Shown here: one piece after another, positions 54,101 to 62,085 of the stretch
Layout: every line of letters begins with the position of its first letter
Position numbering within the stretch: position 1 is the first letter of the stretch
Assembly (NCBI GenBank): GCA_944389895.1
Contig: CALXOA010000052.1
Span: 1 to 64,000, forward strand
Source: an uncultured Victivallis sp.
GTDB lineage: Bacteria; Verrucomicrobiota; Lentisphaeria; Victivallales; Victivallaceae
DNA: 64,000 bases
Direction: 5' to 3'
Translations under genes and position numbers: made by a program
The notes under the pieces: generated by a model
What the model was told of the DNA's origin: nothing
Databases searched by the model: none
What the model saw: the letters and a program-made list of their open reading frames with translations, nothing else

Positions 54101-55257
54101 ACCGCCAGCTCGTCAAGCGTTTCGGGATTCATGGCCGGATCAAAATTATGGGATGAGATATTCTCGCTGAAGAGCCAGATCGGCTCCCCGTTAAGCTCAA
54201 AACGGCGATTTTTGATTCTGAAGTCGCGGTATCCGAAGCGGAATGGCTCGGCATCGATGGTTTTACCATCCTTCTCCAGCGCAAGCGTCAGGAAGTAAAG
54301 CTGCGGATCGGTGACGCTCCAGAGTTTCGGTTCAGCGAGAGCAACTTCAAGAGTACCGCGATTCGTCCCCGGTTTCAAGGAGACCGTCTGTTGTGCGGTC
54401 CCGGCAGCGGCATTGGCGTCTTTCCGCATCGCCGAAGTCACATTGCCGCACAACACGACATCCGCCGCCCCGCCGTTGTTCTCGATCTCATAATCAACCC
54501 GCAGCATTTTCCGTTTGAGATCGGGAGTTATGAGTGCCCGGACGATCCGCACTTCCGGTTCGAGCGAGAGCTTCACACTCCCGGTGATGCCGCCGGGAAT
54601 CAGCCCCATCCACCAGTGGGAACCGTACACATGGACCGCCGGCAGAGGAGCACCATAGGTCGGGCTGTTGTCCGACAGGACGCGGAGCGCCAGCAGATTC
54701 CGCCCGGGTTTCGCGGCAGCCGTCGCATCGATCTCAAACGGGGTGTAAGTCCCGTGATGACGCCCGATTTCAACTCCATTCAAATAGACGATCGCCTCAT
54801 AGGCAACCCGGTTGAAGTTGAGGATCAGCCGCCTGCCGGTCAGTTCTTCCGGCGTCAGCTCGAATGTTCTGCGATACCATGCTCTGGAGTAGGGACGTTC
54901 CTTGCTCTGAACCTTGTATTTCTTGAAATAGTTGCCCGGTACATCGATGGAATCAAAACCGGAGTCATCGAAATCAGGTGCCGCGTGCCGGAGCTCCTCC
55001 GCTGTCGGCGGAGCAAAAGGCTGTTTCGCAGTCTCGACGCCGGAGATCTTCCAGACACCGTCGAGCGAGCGCATCCGCCGGAAATCGGCGGGACGCAGCG
55101 AACCGACCCGGATTTCAGGAGGTGCAATCACTTCGGCCCGCTCGAATTTCTGCAACGGCGGCAGATACGGCGGCAGTTGGTCGGAAACGTCGAAGAGATC
55201 GGCCACCGCCGGCAGTGTCGCCAGCATGCCAGACAACAGAAACAGAGTTAATCGCAT
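51166..55257 (-). CDS. Large secreted GH2 glycosidase (beta-galactosidase-like)
   Basis: The 1363-residue protein starts with a signal peptide (LTLFLLSGMLATLPAVAD). It has the GH2 sugar-binding N-domain (about 60-235; YSRAWYRRTFELTP), an immunoglobulin-like domain (235-340) and a TIM barrel with acid/base Glu468 in WSLGNEVSH and nucleophile Glu565 in AWETGGY. About 500 more residues with further beta-rich domains follow, unlike the roughly 1000 of E. coli LacZ. It acts outside the cytoplasm on beta-galactoside, glucuronide or mannoside linkages; specificity is unknown. AAAGGA precedes the ATG. It is the last gene of the LacI - pseudopilin - lyase - GH2 module. Confidence 0.88.
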   Translation of the reverse strand: MRLTLFLLSGMLATLPAVADLFDVSDQLPPYLPPLQKFERAEVIAPPEIRVGSLRPADFRRMRSLDGVWKISGVETAKQPFAPPTAEELRHAAPDFDDSGFDSIDVPGNYFKKYKVQSKERPYSRAWYRRTFELTPEELTGRRLILNFNRVAYEAIVYLNGVEIGRHHGTYTPFEIDATAAAKPGRNLLALRVLSDNSPTYGAPLPAVHVYGSHWWMGLIPGGITGSVKLSLEPEVRIVRALITPDLKRKMLRVDYEIENNGGAADVVLCGNVTSAMRKDANAAAGTAQQTVSLKPGTNRGTLEVALAEPKLWSVTDPQLYFLTLALEKDGKTIDAEPFRFGYRDFRIKNRRFELNGEPIWLFSENISSHNFDPAMNPETLDELAVETLLGYRNRGYIILRTSHMPIADRVLELADECGVMIASEWGWAFEHQIDREKFPEVNNVELAEHVLHIYNHPSVVLWSLGNEVSHLEKGWISGVQDLQVQLVRSLDRQRRPVSSFSGSAGVGAYGYNKLDTDLVDWHTYIGLGSKWIDIQPNSRENYQTLLKIYAPGAKELPIPQVAWETGGYSWGFKPDPAFRVGDVDAYWDYAQKMSNWSSPNGIGFSGSIGLAAALDPRRGQNYAQAIYMHRIHEGLRLSGLFQGIAPWHTLPDFDNSTLWTQPVYPALTNAAELFPRNLFAGEESRWQWAIINSSNRPLNKGELRFTLADRQGTELPIGSVSLPPVPGFEIGRGDCTLKLPAGVTGFRQLRLTLFEDGRELGRNYYDLSIADPAIRFRKIETKRPVVVLNTGNRASVETVLELLQRHGIDAKSVDSLAALSGKELAIIPPTPEDGTAVDLYTDTGADAFCRQKGGTLLILEQQHPRTRFPGGQTLLFEPTCFADLIVPDHPVFDGLDQRNFDTWNNTLNPGLLLRYSLTPFPINSLAAKGLMLGNRNLGGAVIDAEWGKGQVIASQLEAVSQHDTDSSAARYLVNLFQYAASGTRWDKIRPLMQAPDLDFKVVESSMRPIDLAPYANRSFSDETANDGKGGWTDQGPNDFRKIPTGDVKASGIPFHIIDPAKNGDRSCLVLRGTHRPDFPEAVRGIRVDAFVSRLFFLHTSAWGADVLTGAYRIHYTDGSTVDFVLHGNRNIADWWRCGALPEAKVGFIVVNAAQRQVGSFVAEWINPHPEKRVASFDFLSAGALRKEGIDYLLGREPVPVLIAVSMEENEGAPISLLSPEILSRMGPIGSYHLPDKGDVKLKDGILKVRFPKVETRRTPGAILFLKKDKLENHVHTLSFDARTKTWFRVKFVLPGQKWVRNYVGFADLAGDGQFHHYRLRFGREFRGGETDFGKLLGEFFIHYQSGEGREGCEVEIKNLRLE

Positions 55258-55327
55258 TACAAGGTCCTTTCTTTAAAGATGTTCTGGTGTAATTTCCTCG
55301 ATCTATCAAATACAACTTCTCATTTCT

Positions 55328-57535
55328 TCAAAGAGCCTCCCGCCCCACCCCCTGCGGTGCAGCATCACGCCCGCTGCCGGGAACGGAATCCTCTCCGGAG
55401 TTCCCGAAGGAGAATATCCGGGGGGACTCATCCGGAGAACTCACTCTCACAACCGCCTCATCGTACTCGATGGTATATTTCCCGACGGTCACGCGATTTC
55501 CGGAAATCGAAAAAACAGGCGTGGATTTTCCCGGCAGGTGCGGAATCAACACCATGGTCAGGCGCGCCTCCGTCACCGGCTGCGCCGGTCCGAACTCGAG
55601 GGAAAACACATTCCCGCGTTGCTCTTCCCCACGCTGCGAAGTCAACGCGCCGGGAGCAAACAGCTCGCTGACCGTAAATCCTTTCTTCCGTTCGACAATA
55701 AATTCCTCCCCGGAAGAACAACCGATGACCATCTCCACGAACCGATTGAAGTAAACATGGCACCCGGTCTCGCGTTGTTCCAGTCTTGAATCGTGCCGGA
55801 CGTTGTTCAGATGGAGATGGGAGCGCGGCAGGACCGGGTCCCCGGAAACTACGGCATCGGAGATCACAATCGCGTCATGGATGGGAAAGTAAAGTACCAG
55901 TCGTTCCAGTTTCTCCAGATTCTCCCAGCCGCTGCGGCAATCCAGCGCCATGAACTGCACCGATCCATCCTCCGATGCACCGATGATTCTGTTCCGCTGT
56001 AATTTCGGCGCCCGCTGATTCCCGCCATCGATTGTAACGGTGTTGGCCGCCGCGGTACGCATTGCATAGTTCCGGTGCAGATCGGAACCGTAGAGATTGG
56101 TGTTACCGGCCGATACGACAACCGGAAAGTTGTTGAAGCTCAATGTAAAGCTCCCGTTTTCCGGCCGCTTGTGGTGATGCAGCGTTCCCTTTTCCGTGTC
56201 AATGCAGCAGAGATTGAACGAGACCGGGGCTTCTCCATCGTTCCGGCGGATGAAATTGTCACCGCTCTCAAAACAGACCGGCGACGACGGCAGCGGCGGC
56301 GGTTCCTCCGGCGGCGGGAAACCGGAACCGGTCAGCAGCGTGAAGATTCCGTCGACCCACCAGGACTCTCCGCGCCCGGTACGCCGTCCGAGCGCTCCTG
56401 CAACGGAGTCATTCCAGAAATCAGCCAGCCAGTAGAAGACCAGGGGTTGCTCGCCGCCGAAGTAGTTTGCGTCGCCGTGCAGCGTCTTATAAGGGGAGCG
56501 CTGTTTCGGGTAGAGCTTCTTTTCTGCGATGAAGCAGTCGAGCCAGCGTGCACTTCCCGCCAGCGGAGAAGCGCCGAACATCGCCTTCCGTTCCGTATCG
56601 TCCATCGCCTCAAACGCCCAGCGCAGATGTTCAAGCGCATAGAGTGCATAGTGATACCCTTCGCCGTAACTGCCGTCGGAGAAAAAACCGTTGTTGATGA
56701 AACAAGCAAGCTTCTCCTTCGCCAGAGCTTCCGCCTCCGAATCCCCCAGTGCCCGGGCGGCGAGAAACAGACCGCTGCCGAGAACGGCATGAAAGTTGTT
56801 GAAGAGATCGGAATACCTGAAAAATGACAGAATGGCCTCGATCCCGTTTTCACGCAGTTTCTTTTCAATCAACGCCCGTTCCGGGGGAGAGAAGAGATCC
56901 CCCGCAAACGTCAGAACGTAGACCGTCATCCGCGCAACTTCAGCGTTGGAGAGAAAAGCCATGCGGCGCCGCTCAAAATCATCCCGGAAGGCGAAGTGGC
57001 TGAACCAGTACCACTCCGGCAGCGACATCGCATGAAGCATGTAACTTCTGACAAATTCACCTGCAGCGCGGTTCCCGGTGAAGAAATAGACCAGAGCTCC
57101 CCGCATCAACGGCATCCGGTAATGCGCCCAGAACGAGGTGTAACCGCCGGAATAGCGCGGCATCCGCCATGTGTTGATCCGTTCGATAATCGCACTGCGC
57201 TGTAATTCCGAGCGCCAGATCTCCCGTCCGGCAGGATCGGAACGCAGAAATTCAGCCATCGCAAGGAAACGCTCCCGGCTTCCGAAAACCGGGCGGAACT
57301 CCGGCAGAGAGCGGATCCGATCCGGATTGACCGGAAAATCCGCCTCTGTCACCTCACCGATCCACGCTGGACGCGGAATCACATGGTTGAAATCCGCTTC
57401 GATCCGCGGCTCCGCCCCGCAGCACCAGATTCCGACCATGCAGAGAGCGACGGCAACCCGGCAAAGCACTCTTCCCGCCGGGCCGCGCTTCCATTTCGGA
57501 ACAACAGGTTCACACCTCTCCGCAGCTGAACTCAC
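55328..57535 (-). CDS. Heparinase II/III-like polysaccharide lyase
   Basis: The 735-residue protein has a signal region near residues 21-40 (VLCRVAVALCMVGIWCCGAEP). An alpha-helical toroid follows to about residue 400 (FWAHYRMPLMRGALVYF, DLFNNFHAVLGSGLFLAARALG, DGSYGEGYHYALYALEHLRW). The beta-rich part is typical of heparinase II/III-like lyases, with a KGTLHHHKRPENGSFTLSF-type catalytic His stretch and NLYGSDLHRNYAMRTAAANTV. Such enzymes cleave uronic-acid glycans by elimination. The start is GTG at 57535 after GGGGTGG; a start at a later ATG is possible. It lies 91 nt after the pseudopilin and 70 nt before GH2. Confidence 0.82.
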   Translation of the reverse strand: MSSAAERCEPVVPKWKRGPAGRVLCRVAVALCMVGIWCCGAEPRIEADFNHVIPRPAWIGEVTEADFPVNPDRIRSLPEFRPVFGSRERFLAMAEFLRSDPAGREIWRSELQRSAIIERINTWRMPRYSGGYTSFWAHYRMPLMRGALVYFFTGNRAAGEFVRSYMLHAMSLPEWYWFSHFAFRDDFERRRMAFLSNAEVARMTVYVLTFAGDLFSPPERALIEKKLRENGIEAILSFFRYSDLFNNFHAVLGSGLFLAARALGDSEAEALAKEKLACFINNGFFSDGSYGEGYHYALYALEHLRWAFEAMDDTERKAMFGASPLAGSARWLDCFIAEKKLYPKQRSPYKTLHGDANYFGGEQPLVFYWLADFWNDSVAGALGRRTGRGESWWVDGIFTLLTGSGFPPPEEPPPLPSSPVCFESGDNFIRRNDGEAPVSFNLCCIDTEKGTLHHHKRPENGSFTLSFNNFPVVVSAGNTNLYGSDLHRNYAMRTAAANTVTIDGGNQRAPKLQRNRIIGASEDGSVQFMALDCRSGWENLEKLERLVLYFPIHDAIVISDAVVSGDPVLPRSHLHLNNVRHDSRLEQRETGCHVYFNRFVEMVIGCSSGEEFIVERKKGFTVSELFAPGALTSQRGEEQRGNVFSLEFGPAQPVTEARLTMVLIPHLPGKSTPVFSISGNRVTVGKYTIEYDEAVVRVSSPDESPRIFSFGNSGEDSVPGSGRDAAPQGVGREAL

Positions 57536-57626
57536 GTTGCCACCCCTGCTTCAGACTCTTCAATTGCGCAGTTGCCGGATTCCGGGAACAGAAAATCTCC
57601 ATCCGTTCCTCCGGCCTCCCTTCTGA

Positions 57627-58328
57627 TCAATAAACGTAAGTGGACCACATCGCCTTGTTGCCCAGGGAGTCCCAGGTGGCTTCCGCTCCCCTCAGATTGC
57701 CGACGTGACCGTCGAAGAAGGAGAAGTTCGCCGAATTGCCGGAATGGCGATAAGCAACGGTCATCCCCGTCGCCTTCAATTCGCCACCGCCGATCAGATA
57801 GGTCTCTGGTTTGCTTCCGTTGCGACTCACCCACCAGTCAATGGCATCACAGAGCATGATTTTGGCGGAGGGATTGCGTACCTTGGACATGTGATAGACG
57901 TTTTTGAGTGCATCGGTGGAGGGTTCACTCCCCATGTAAGCACTTCCGGACTTGTAGACAAGATAGCCGAATGCGTTCATGCCGTAGGATTTGCCCATTT
58001 CGTTCGTCCCGGTGAGAACCGCGCGGGACCGGCTGCAGAGCATTCCGGCCGGATAGATGCCGGTACTTCCGTTGATGGTCGCCGCGATCCCCAGCAGATT
58101 GCGGTACGAGGCTTTGGAGTACCAGTCGTTGATCTGAATGATTCCCCGGTTTTCGTCTGCATACATCAGCACTGCGGAGGTGTGTTGCCGGATTGAGGCG
58201 GAACAGTTGATCTGCGCACCCCTTTCACGCGCCTGTGAAAGGACCGGCAACAACATTGCCGCCAGGATGGCAATAATGGCAATAACTACCAGAAGTTCGA
58301 TTAATGTGAAAGATCCCGCCTTTTTCAT
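57627..58328 (-). CDS. Prepilin-type protein, second carbohydrate module
   Basis: The 233-residue protein has the signal MKKAGS then FTLIELLVVIAIIAILAA, with Ser rather than Gly just before the cleavage site. The C-terminal region contains YRHSGNSANFSFFDGHVGNL, close to the H-x9-DG motif but with ten residues between. GGGAGG precedes the ATG at 58328. It starts 24 nt after the LacI gene ends and precedes the lyase, mirroring the gene order of the module at 14800-20172. Role inferred: envelope component serving the locus. Confidence 0.83.
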   Translation of the reverse strand: MKKAGSFTLIELLVVIAIIAILAAMLLPVLSQARERGAQINCSASIRQHTSAVLMYADENRGIIQINDWYSKASYRNLLGIAATINGSTGIYPAGMLCSRSRAVLTGTNEMGKSYGMNAFGYLVYKSGSAYMGSEPSTDALKNVYHMSKVRNPSAKIMLCDAIDWWVSRNGSKPETYLIGGGELKATGMTVAYRHSGNSANFSFFDGHVGNLRGAEATWDSLGNKAMWSTYVY

Positions 58329-58351
58329 GACCGCCTCCCTGCTCTGATGGG

Positions 58352-59356
58352 TTAACGATAGTTTCTGTACCAGGAGTCCTGACATTGTCGTCTCCGAAGT
58401 TCCTCCAGTTCCGCATGCGAAATGAAGCGGGCGGGCAGCAGCAGCGACTCAAGAGGCCTGCCCGGTTCGTCGATAAGCCGCCGCAGAAGTTCGATTTCAT
58501 TTTCGACCCGCTCCCGCAGCGGCACATGAACCACACCGATCACCGCAGGGTCGGCGAGATATTCAAAGGGTAAGGTGTAGGTGCAGGCGCAGTCCGGGGC
58601 AACGACCCGGTTGCGACCGCAGAAATCGAGCAGCCCGGCCAGTTCGACATAGCTGTTGGTGTAAAACGCACGGACCCCACGGCCGACAACCTCTTCAAAC
58701 GCCTTTCCGTCATGCCGGTTATCGGAGTCGAACACCACGGTTTCCACCTCAAAACCGTTTTTTCCGGCCGTTTGCAGAAACAGATCAGCCTGCCGGTCAT
58801 ACGGCCAGGTCAGAAAGGTGATTCTGTCGTGCTTCCTGCGGCGAAACGCTTCGAACATCGAACCGAATGCTGCCTTATAATCGTAATTGACCGAACTGAA
58901 ATCACCGTTCCCGGAGTTCAACAACGGAAAACGGCGCTTCTTCAGCTCCTGATAGAGACGGTTGGAGGAATCGAAATGAAGCGGGTAGATCACGCCGTCG
59001 ACGTTGAAATGCAGCAGATCCTCGAGGCAATCGCGTTCGCGCTCCTGCCCGTAATTGGTGGTTGAGATCACCAGCCGCAGACCGTGTTTCTCGGCCTCGT
59101 TCAGCAGAGCCTGGGCGTAACAGCCCGAATAACGTTCGGAAATCTCACCGACCACCAGACCGATGATACCGCTGCGCCCGGTCTTCAAACTGCGTGCGTG
59201 CAGATTCGGCGCATAACCGCGCTCCCGGGCGAGAGCGACGATCCGCCCGGCAATCTCGGGGTGCACCGTCCCCTTGATCCGCCCGTTCAGCACGCGCGAA
59301 ACGGTCGAATGCGAAATATTCAGTTCCCGCGCCAGCTTAGTAATCGTCACGCCCAC
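58352..59356 (-). CDS. LacI-family transcription regulator
   Basis: The 334-residue repressor has the LacI helix-turn-helix at its N-terminus (VTITKLARELNISHSTVSRVLNGR, about residues 3-26). A hinge with NLHARSLKTGRSGIIGLVV and a periplasmic-binding-like sugar domain (GLVVGEISERYSGCYAQALLNEAEKHG, VDGVIYPLHFDS, AVIGVVHVPL) follow. The GTG at 59356 is preceded by GGGAG and starts 19 nt downstream of a 14 bp palindrome lying in its own promoter. It likely represses itself and the downstream pseudopilin, lyase and GH2 until a sugar binds. Confidence 0.9.
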   Translation of the reverse strand: MGVTITKLARELNISHSTVSRVLNGRIKGTVHPEIAGRIVALARERGYAPNLHARSLKTGRSGIIGLVVGEISERYSGCYAQALLNEAEKHGLRLVISTTNYGQERERDCLEDLLHFNVDGVIYPLHFDSSNRLYQELKKRRFPLLNSGNGDFSSVNYDYKAAFGSMFEAFRRRKHDRITFLTWPYDRQADLFLQTAGKNGFEVETVVFDSDNRHDGKAFEEVVGRGVRAFYTNSYVELAGLLDFCGRNRVVAPDCACTYTLPFEYLADPAVIGVVHVPLRERVENEIELLRRLIDEPGRPLESLLLPARFISHAELEELRRRQCQDSWYRNYR

Positions 59357-59374
59357 TTTCGTTCTCCCACATAA

Positions 59375-59397
59375 TGCACACGTGTGCAACTTGTCAA
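59375..59397 (-). promoter_or_regulatory. LacI promoter with perfect 14 bp operator palindrome
   Basis: TGCACACGTGTGCA (59375-59388) is perfectly palindromic with a central CG, as in LacI-family operators. On the minus strand TTGACA (59397-59392) lies 3 bp upstream, and weak -10 candidates (CATTAT or TATGTG) overlap or follow the palindrome's end. Repressor binding would block polymerase. Confidence 0.72.
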
Positions 59398-59541
59398 TAT
59401 TATACCATAAATGAAAAAAAAAAGCAAGAGGGTTTTCAAAAAATTTTTCAGAAACCACTCGCCTTCCGCTGCCTCCTGCCGGATCCGTGGATGCTCTCGC
59501 CCCGCCACATGGATCCGGCAGGAATCGATTGGACGGCTTCG

Positions 59542-60354
59542 CTATCCGGAACTCAGGCGCAATCGGTAATCCGAAGGTGCGACTCCGCAGAACTTCCGGA
59601 ATCGGGAGGAAAAGTAGAAGGGGTCGCTGATACCGACCTGACGGGAGATCTCGGCAATCGGCAGAGTGGTGCTCTCAAGGAGCAGTTGAGCACGGCGCAA
59701 TTGATGCAATTCACGATAAGCGCGCGGCGACATGCCGCAGAGCCGCTTGAAGGCGGTGTAGAATTTCGTCCGCGACATGCCGCACCGGCTCGCAATGCGA
59801 TCCATCGAAACACTGTCCGATGTGGAATCCAGCAACATCTTCTGGGCCCGAAACAACCACGCATCCGCGGGCTGGATCTCCCGGGTTGCTCCGCAGCAGC
59901 CGCGGAGGAGAGCAGTTTCGAGCAGGGCAATCGCCAGCGGGTGCCAGTTCGGCGGACGGCGGCGATCAAGCTGGCAGGTTTCGAGCAGGGCGGCGCGGGC
60001 ACGCAGAAACTCGGCTCCCGGCAGCCGGGAACAGCGCACCCCCGGCAGAAACTCCGGCCAGCCGGACGGCGGAGTGAGATGGGGCCGCATCAGAAAGTGG
60101 ACCCACAGCAGATCCCATTTCCCGGCACAACAGAACCGATGGGCGTATTCCGGAGCGATCAGTACAAGATCACGTTTCGCCACCGGAACGTCACCCGAGT
60201 CGAAGGAGATTCGGCCGTTGCCGTCGAGCGTCAGAATCAGACTCCAGTCATCGATCCAGCGGCTCTCCCACTCCAGGCCACCCGGTTCGATCACATTGGT
60301 CCGCCCGGAGAAGAGGTCCGCCCCGGGAAAGGGACTGATGGAAACAATCGCCAT
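59542..60354 (-). CDS. AraC-family transcription regulator
   Basis: The 270-residue regulator has a cupin-like sensor (RDLVLIAPEYAHRFCCAGKWDLLWVHF) and a C-terminal AraC DNA-binding domain with MDRIASRCGMSRTKFYTAFKRLCGMSPRAY and IAEISRQVGISDPFYFSSRFRKFCGVAPS. The SD is weak. It diverges from the ADP-ribosylglycohydrolase-like gene at 60484 with 129 bp between, and that operon (with the GH3 gene) is the probable target. Confidence 0.88.
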   Translation of the reverse strand: MAIVSISPFPGADLFSGRTNVIEPGGLEWESRWIDDWSLILTLDGNGRISFDSGDVPVAKRDLVLIAPEYAHRFCCAGKWDLLWVHFLMRPHLTPPSGWPEFLPGVRCSRLPGAEFLRARAALLETCQLDRRRPPNWHPLAIALLETALLRGCCGATREIQPADAWLFRAQKMLLDSTSDSVSMDRIASRCGMSRTKFYTAFKRLCGMSPRAYRELHQLRRAQLLLESTTLPIAEISRQVGISDPFYFSSRFRKFCGVAPSDYRLRLSSG

Positions 60355-60411
60355 TTTTGAACAAAATTAAAGGGATTCAGAACGATCTTCCATTCTGTTT
60401 TCATTACAGTT

Positions 60412-60434
60412 CAGGTATAATATAGTGAAACCTG
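60412..60434 (+). promoter_or_regulatory. Promoter -10 with flanking inverted repeat, upstream of 60484
   Basis: A perfect TATAAT at 60416-60421 lies inside an inverted repeat CAGGT (60412-60416) and ACCTG (60430-60434). No good -35 is seen at 17 bp, as expected for an activator-dependent promoter, with AraC encoded next door. Confidence 0.45.
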
Positions 60435-60483
60435 GAGCAAAATACAATCAACTGACTGAAAAATAGAAACAGGGAGATGAACA

Positions 60484-62040
60484 ATGTTCGGGTCGAAACT
60501 TCCATCACGTGAGCAATTCAACATCGATGAATTTCGCGACAAGGTTCTCGGTTGCTGGACCGGCAAAAACATCGGCGGCACTCTCGGCGCTCCGCTGGAA
60601 ACAAGTCGCAGCATCCACGACATCAGTTTCTATCTTCAGGATCTCGGAGGGAATCCGGAACCGAATGACGATCTCGATCTCCAGCTGGTCTGGCTGCTGG
60701 CGGTGGAACAACACGGTGCCTACCGCCTGACGGAACGGCTCCTCGGGGAGTACTGGATGCGCTACATCACCGGCCCATGGAATGAATACGGCACGGCCAA
60801 GGGCAATATCGCCGCGGGCCTCTATCCTCCACTCTCAGGATTCTGCAACAATGAGGAGTGGAAAAACAGCAACGGCGCCTGGATCCGTTCCGAGATCTGG
60901 GCCTGTCTCTTCCCGGGAGCTCCGGATGACGTCGCGCACTTCGCCTGGATGGACTCCTGTGTCGACCACACCGGGGACGGGATTTACGCCGAAATCTTCA
61001 CCGCAACGCTGGAATCCGCCGCGTTCGTCGAAACCGACCTGAACAAATTGATCGATATTGCACTGGCACGAATCCCGGAGGAGTGCCGGGTCGCCCGCAG
61101 TGTCCGGATCGCAATCGACTGCCATCGCGACGGTCTGGACTGGAAGACGGCACGCAACCGGATCGTCGAAGACAGCGCCGACCTCGGCTGGTTCCAGGCG
61201 CCGGCCAACCTCGGCTTTGTCGTACTCGGCCTCCTTTACGGCGGGGGAGATTTCGGTCGCAGCCTCTGCCTCGCGGTCAACTGTGGTGACGACACAGACT
61301 GTACCGGGGCGACAGTCGGGGCCGTACTCGGTATCCTCAAAGGGCGTTCCGGGATTCCGGACGAGTGGGCGGCTCCGATCGGAAACGCAATCAGGACGGT
61401 AGCGGTTTCGACCTATCAGCTTTTCGTACCGGCGACCCTCGGCGAGTTGACCGAACGGGTGATCCGTTGCAAGCAGCTGGTCGAAGTCGAGAATCCGACC
61501 CTGCCGCACCTCTCCGAAGGGCCGACCAGCATCAGTTCCGACCTCAGGAACCGGTTCGCAGACGGGACGGCCGTCAGAGAGCGGATCTGGCCGCGCAGTT
61601 CACGGGCACTCGGATTCGATCTGCCATGGGGCAGATTGACCGTCGAATATGGGACAAGCCCGGTCACGATCCCCGGAGAAACGCAGCAGATCCGGCTTGT
61701 CATCGACGACTGTCCGCACAACAACCGCCTGGCCTGCTTCAACTGGAAACTGCCGGAGAACTGGATCATGCGTCCGGGGCCGGCCCAGATGCTTCAGGTC
61801 AAGCAGCGTATGAGCTCCGCCCTGACCGTTGAACTTACGCCCGGAGAATTTCCGGCACCGATGGTCTACGTGCAGCTCGAGGTACGGCTTTCCGACCGGC
61901 TCGCTCCATTCTGGGTTGCAGTGCCGTTCGAACGGAAAGAAGCCGTCGAGCAGGAGCACCAGATCTACACCGGAGCCTATAAGGACAATGAGGATCGCCG
62001 GATGGCGCAGTTCAACGGCATCGTCTACCCGGAACGGTAA
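60484..62040 (+). CDS. ADP-ribosylglycohydrolase-fold protein (paralog 2)
   Basis: The 518-residue product resembles the protein at 32683 over its helical domain: GCWTGKNIGGTLGAP, NDDLDLQLVWLL, GPWNEYGTAKGNI, NSNGAWIRSEIWACLFPG, and VNCGDDTDCTGATVGAVLG. This copy keeps CGDDTD, closer to the metal-binding GGDTD of true hydrolases than the CGKDAD of the paralog. The final 160 residues form a beta-rich domain different from the paralog's. GGGAGATG lies before the ATG. It sits 46 nt upstream of a GH3 enzyme. Acting on a glycan or glycoconjugate is inferred; ADP-ribose removal remains possible. Confidence 0.83.
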   Translation: MFGSKLPSREQFNIDEFRDKVLGCWTGKNIGGTLGAPLETSRSIHDISFYLQDLGGNPEPNDDLDLQLVWLLAVEQHGAYRLTERLLGEYWMRYITGPWNEYGTAKGNIAAGLYPPLSGFCNNEEWKNSNGAWIRSEIWACLFPGAPDDVAHFAWMDSCVDHTGDGIYAEIFTATLESAAFVETDLNKLIDIALARIPEECRVARSVRIAIDCHRDGLDWKTARNRIVEDSADLGWFQAPANLGFVVLGLLYGGGDFGRSLCLAVNCGDDTDCTGATVGAVLGILKGRSGIPDEWAAPIGNAIRTVAVSTYQLFVPATLGELTERVIRCKQLVEVENPTLPHLSEGPTSISSDLRNRFADGTAVRERIWPRSSRALGFDLPWGRLTVEYGTSPVTIPGETQQIRLVIDDCPHNNRLACFNWKLPENWIMRPGPAQMLQVKQRMSSALTVELTPGEFPAPMVYVQLEVRLSDRLAPFWVAVPFERKEAVEQEHQIYTGAYKDNEDRRMAQFNGIVYPER

Positions 62041-62085
62041 AACATTCGTTTCATTCATCCGGGAATTTATCGGGAACATTGCGAC

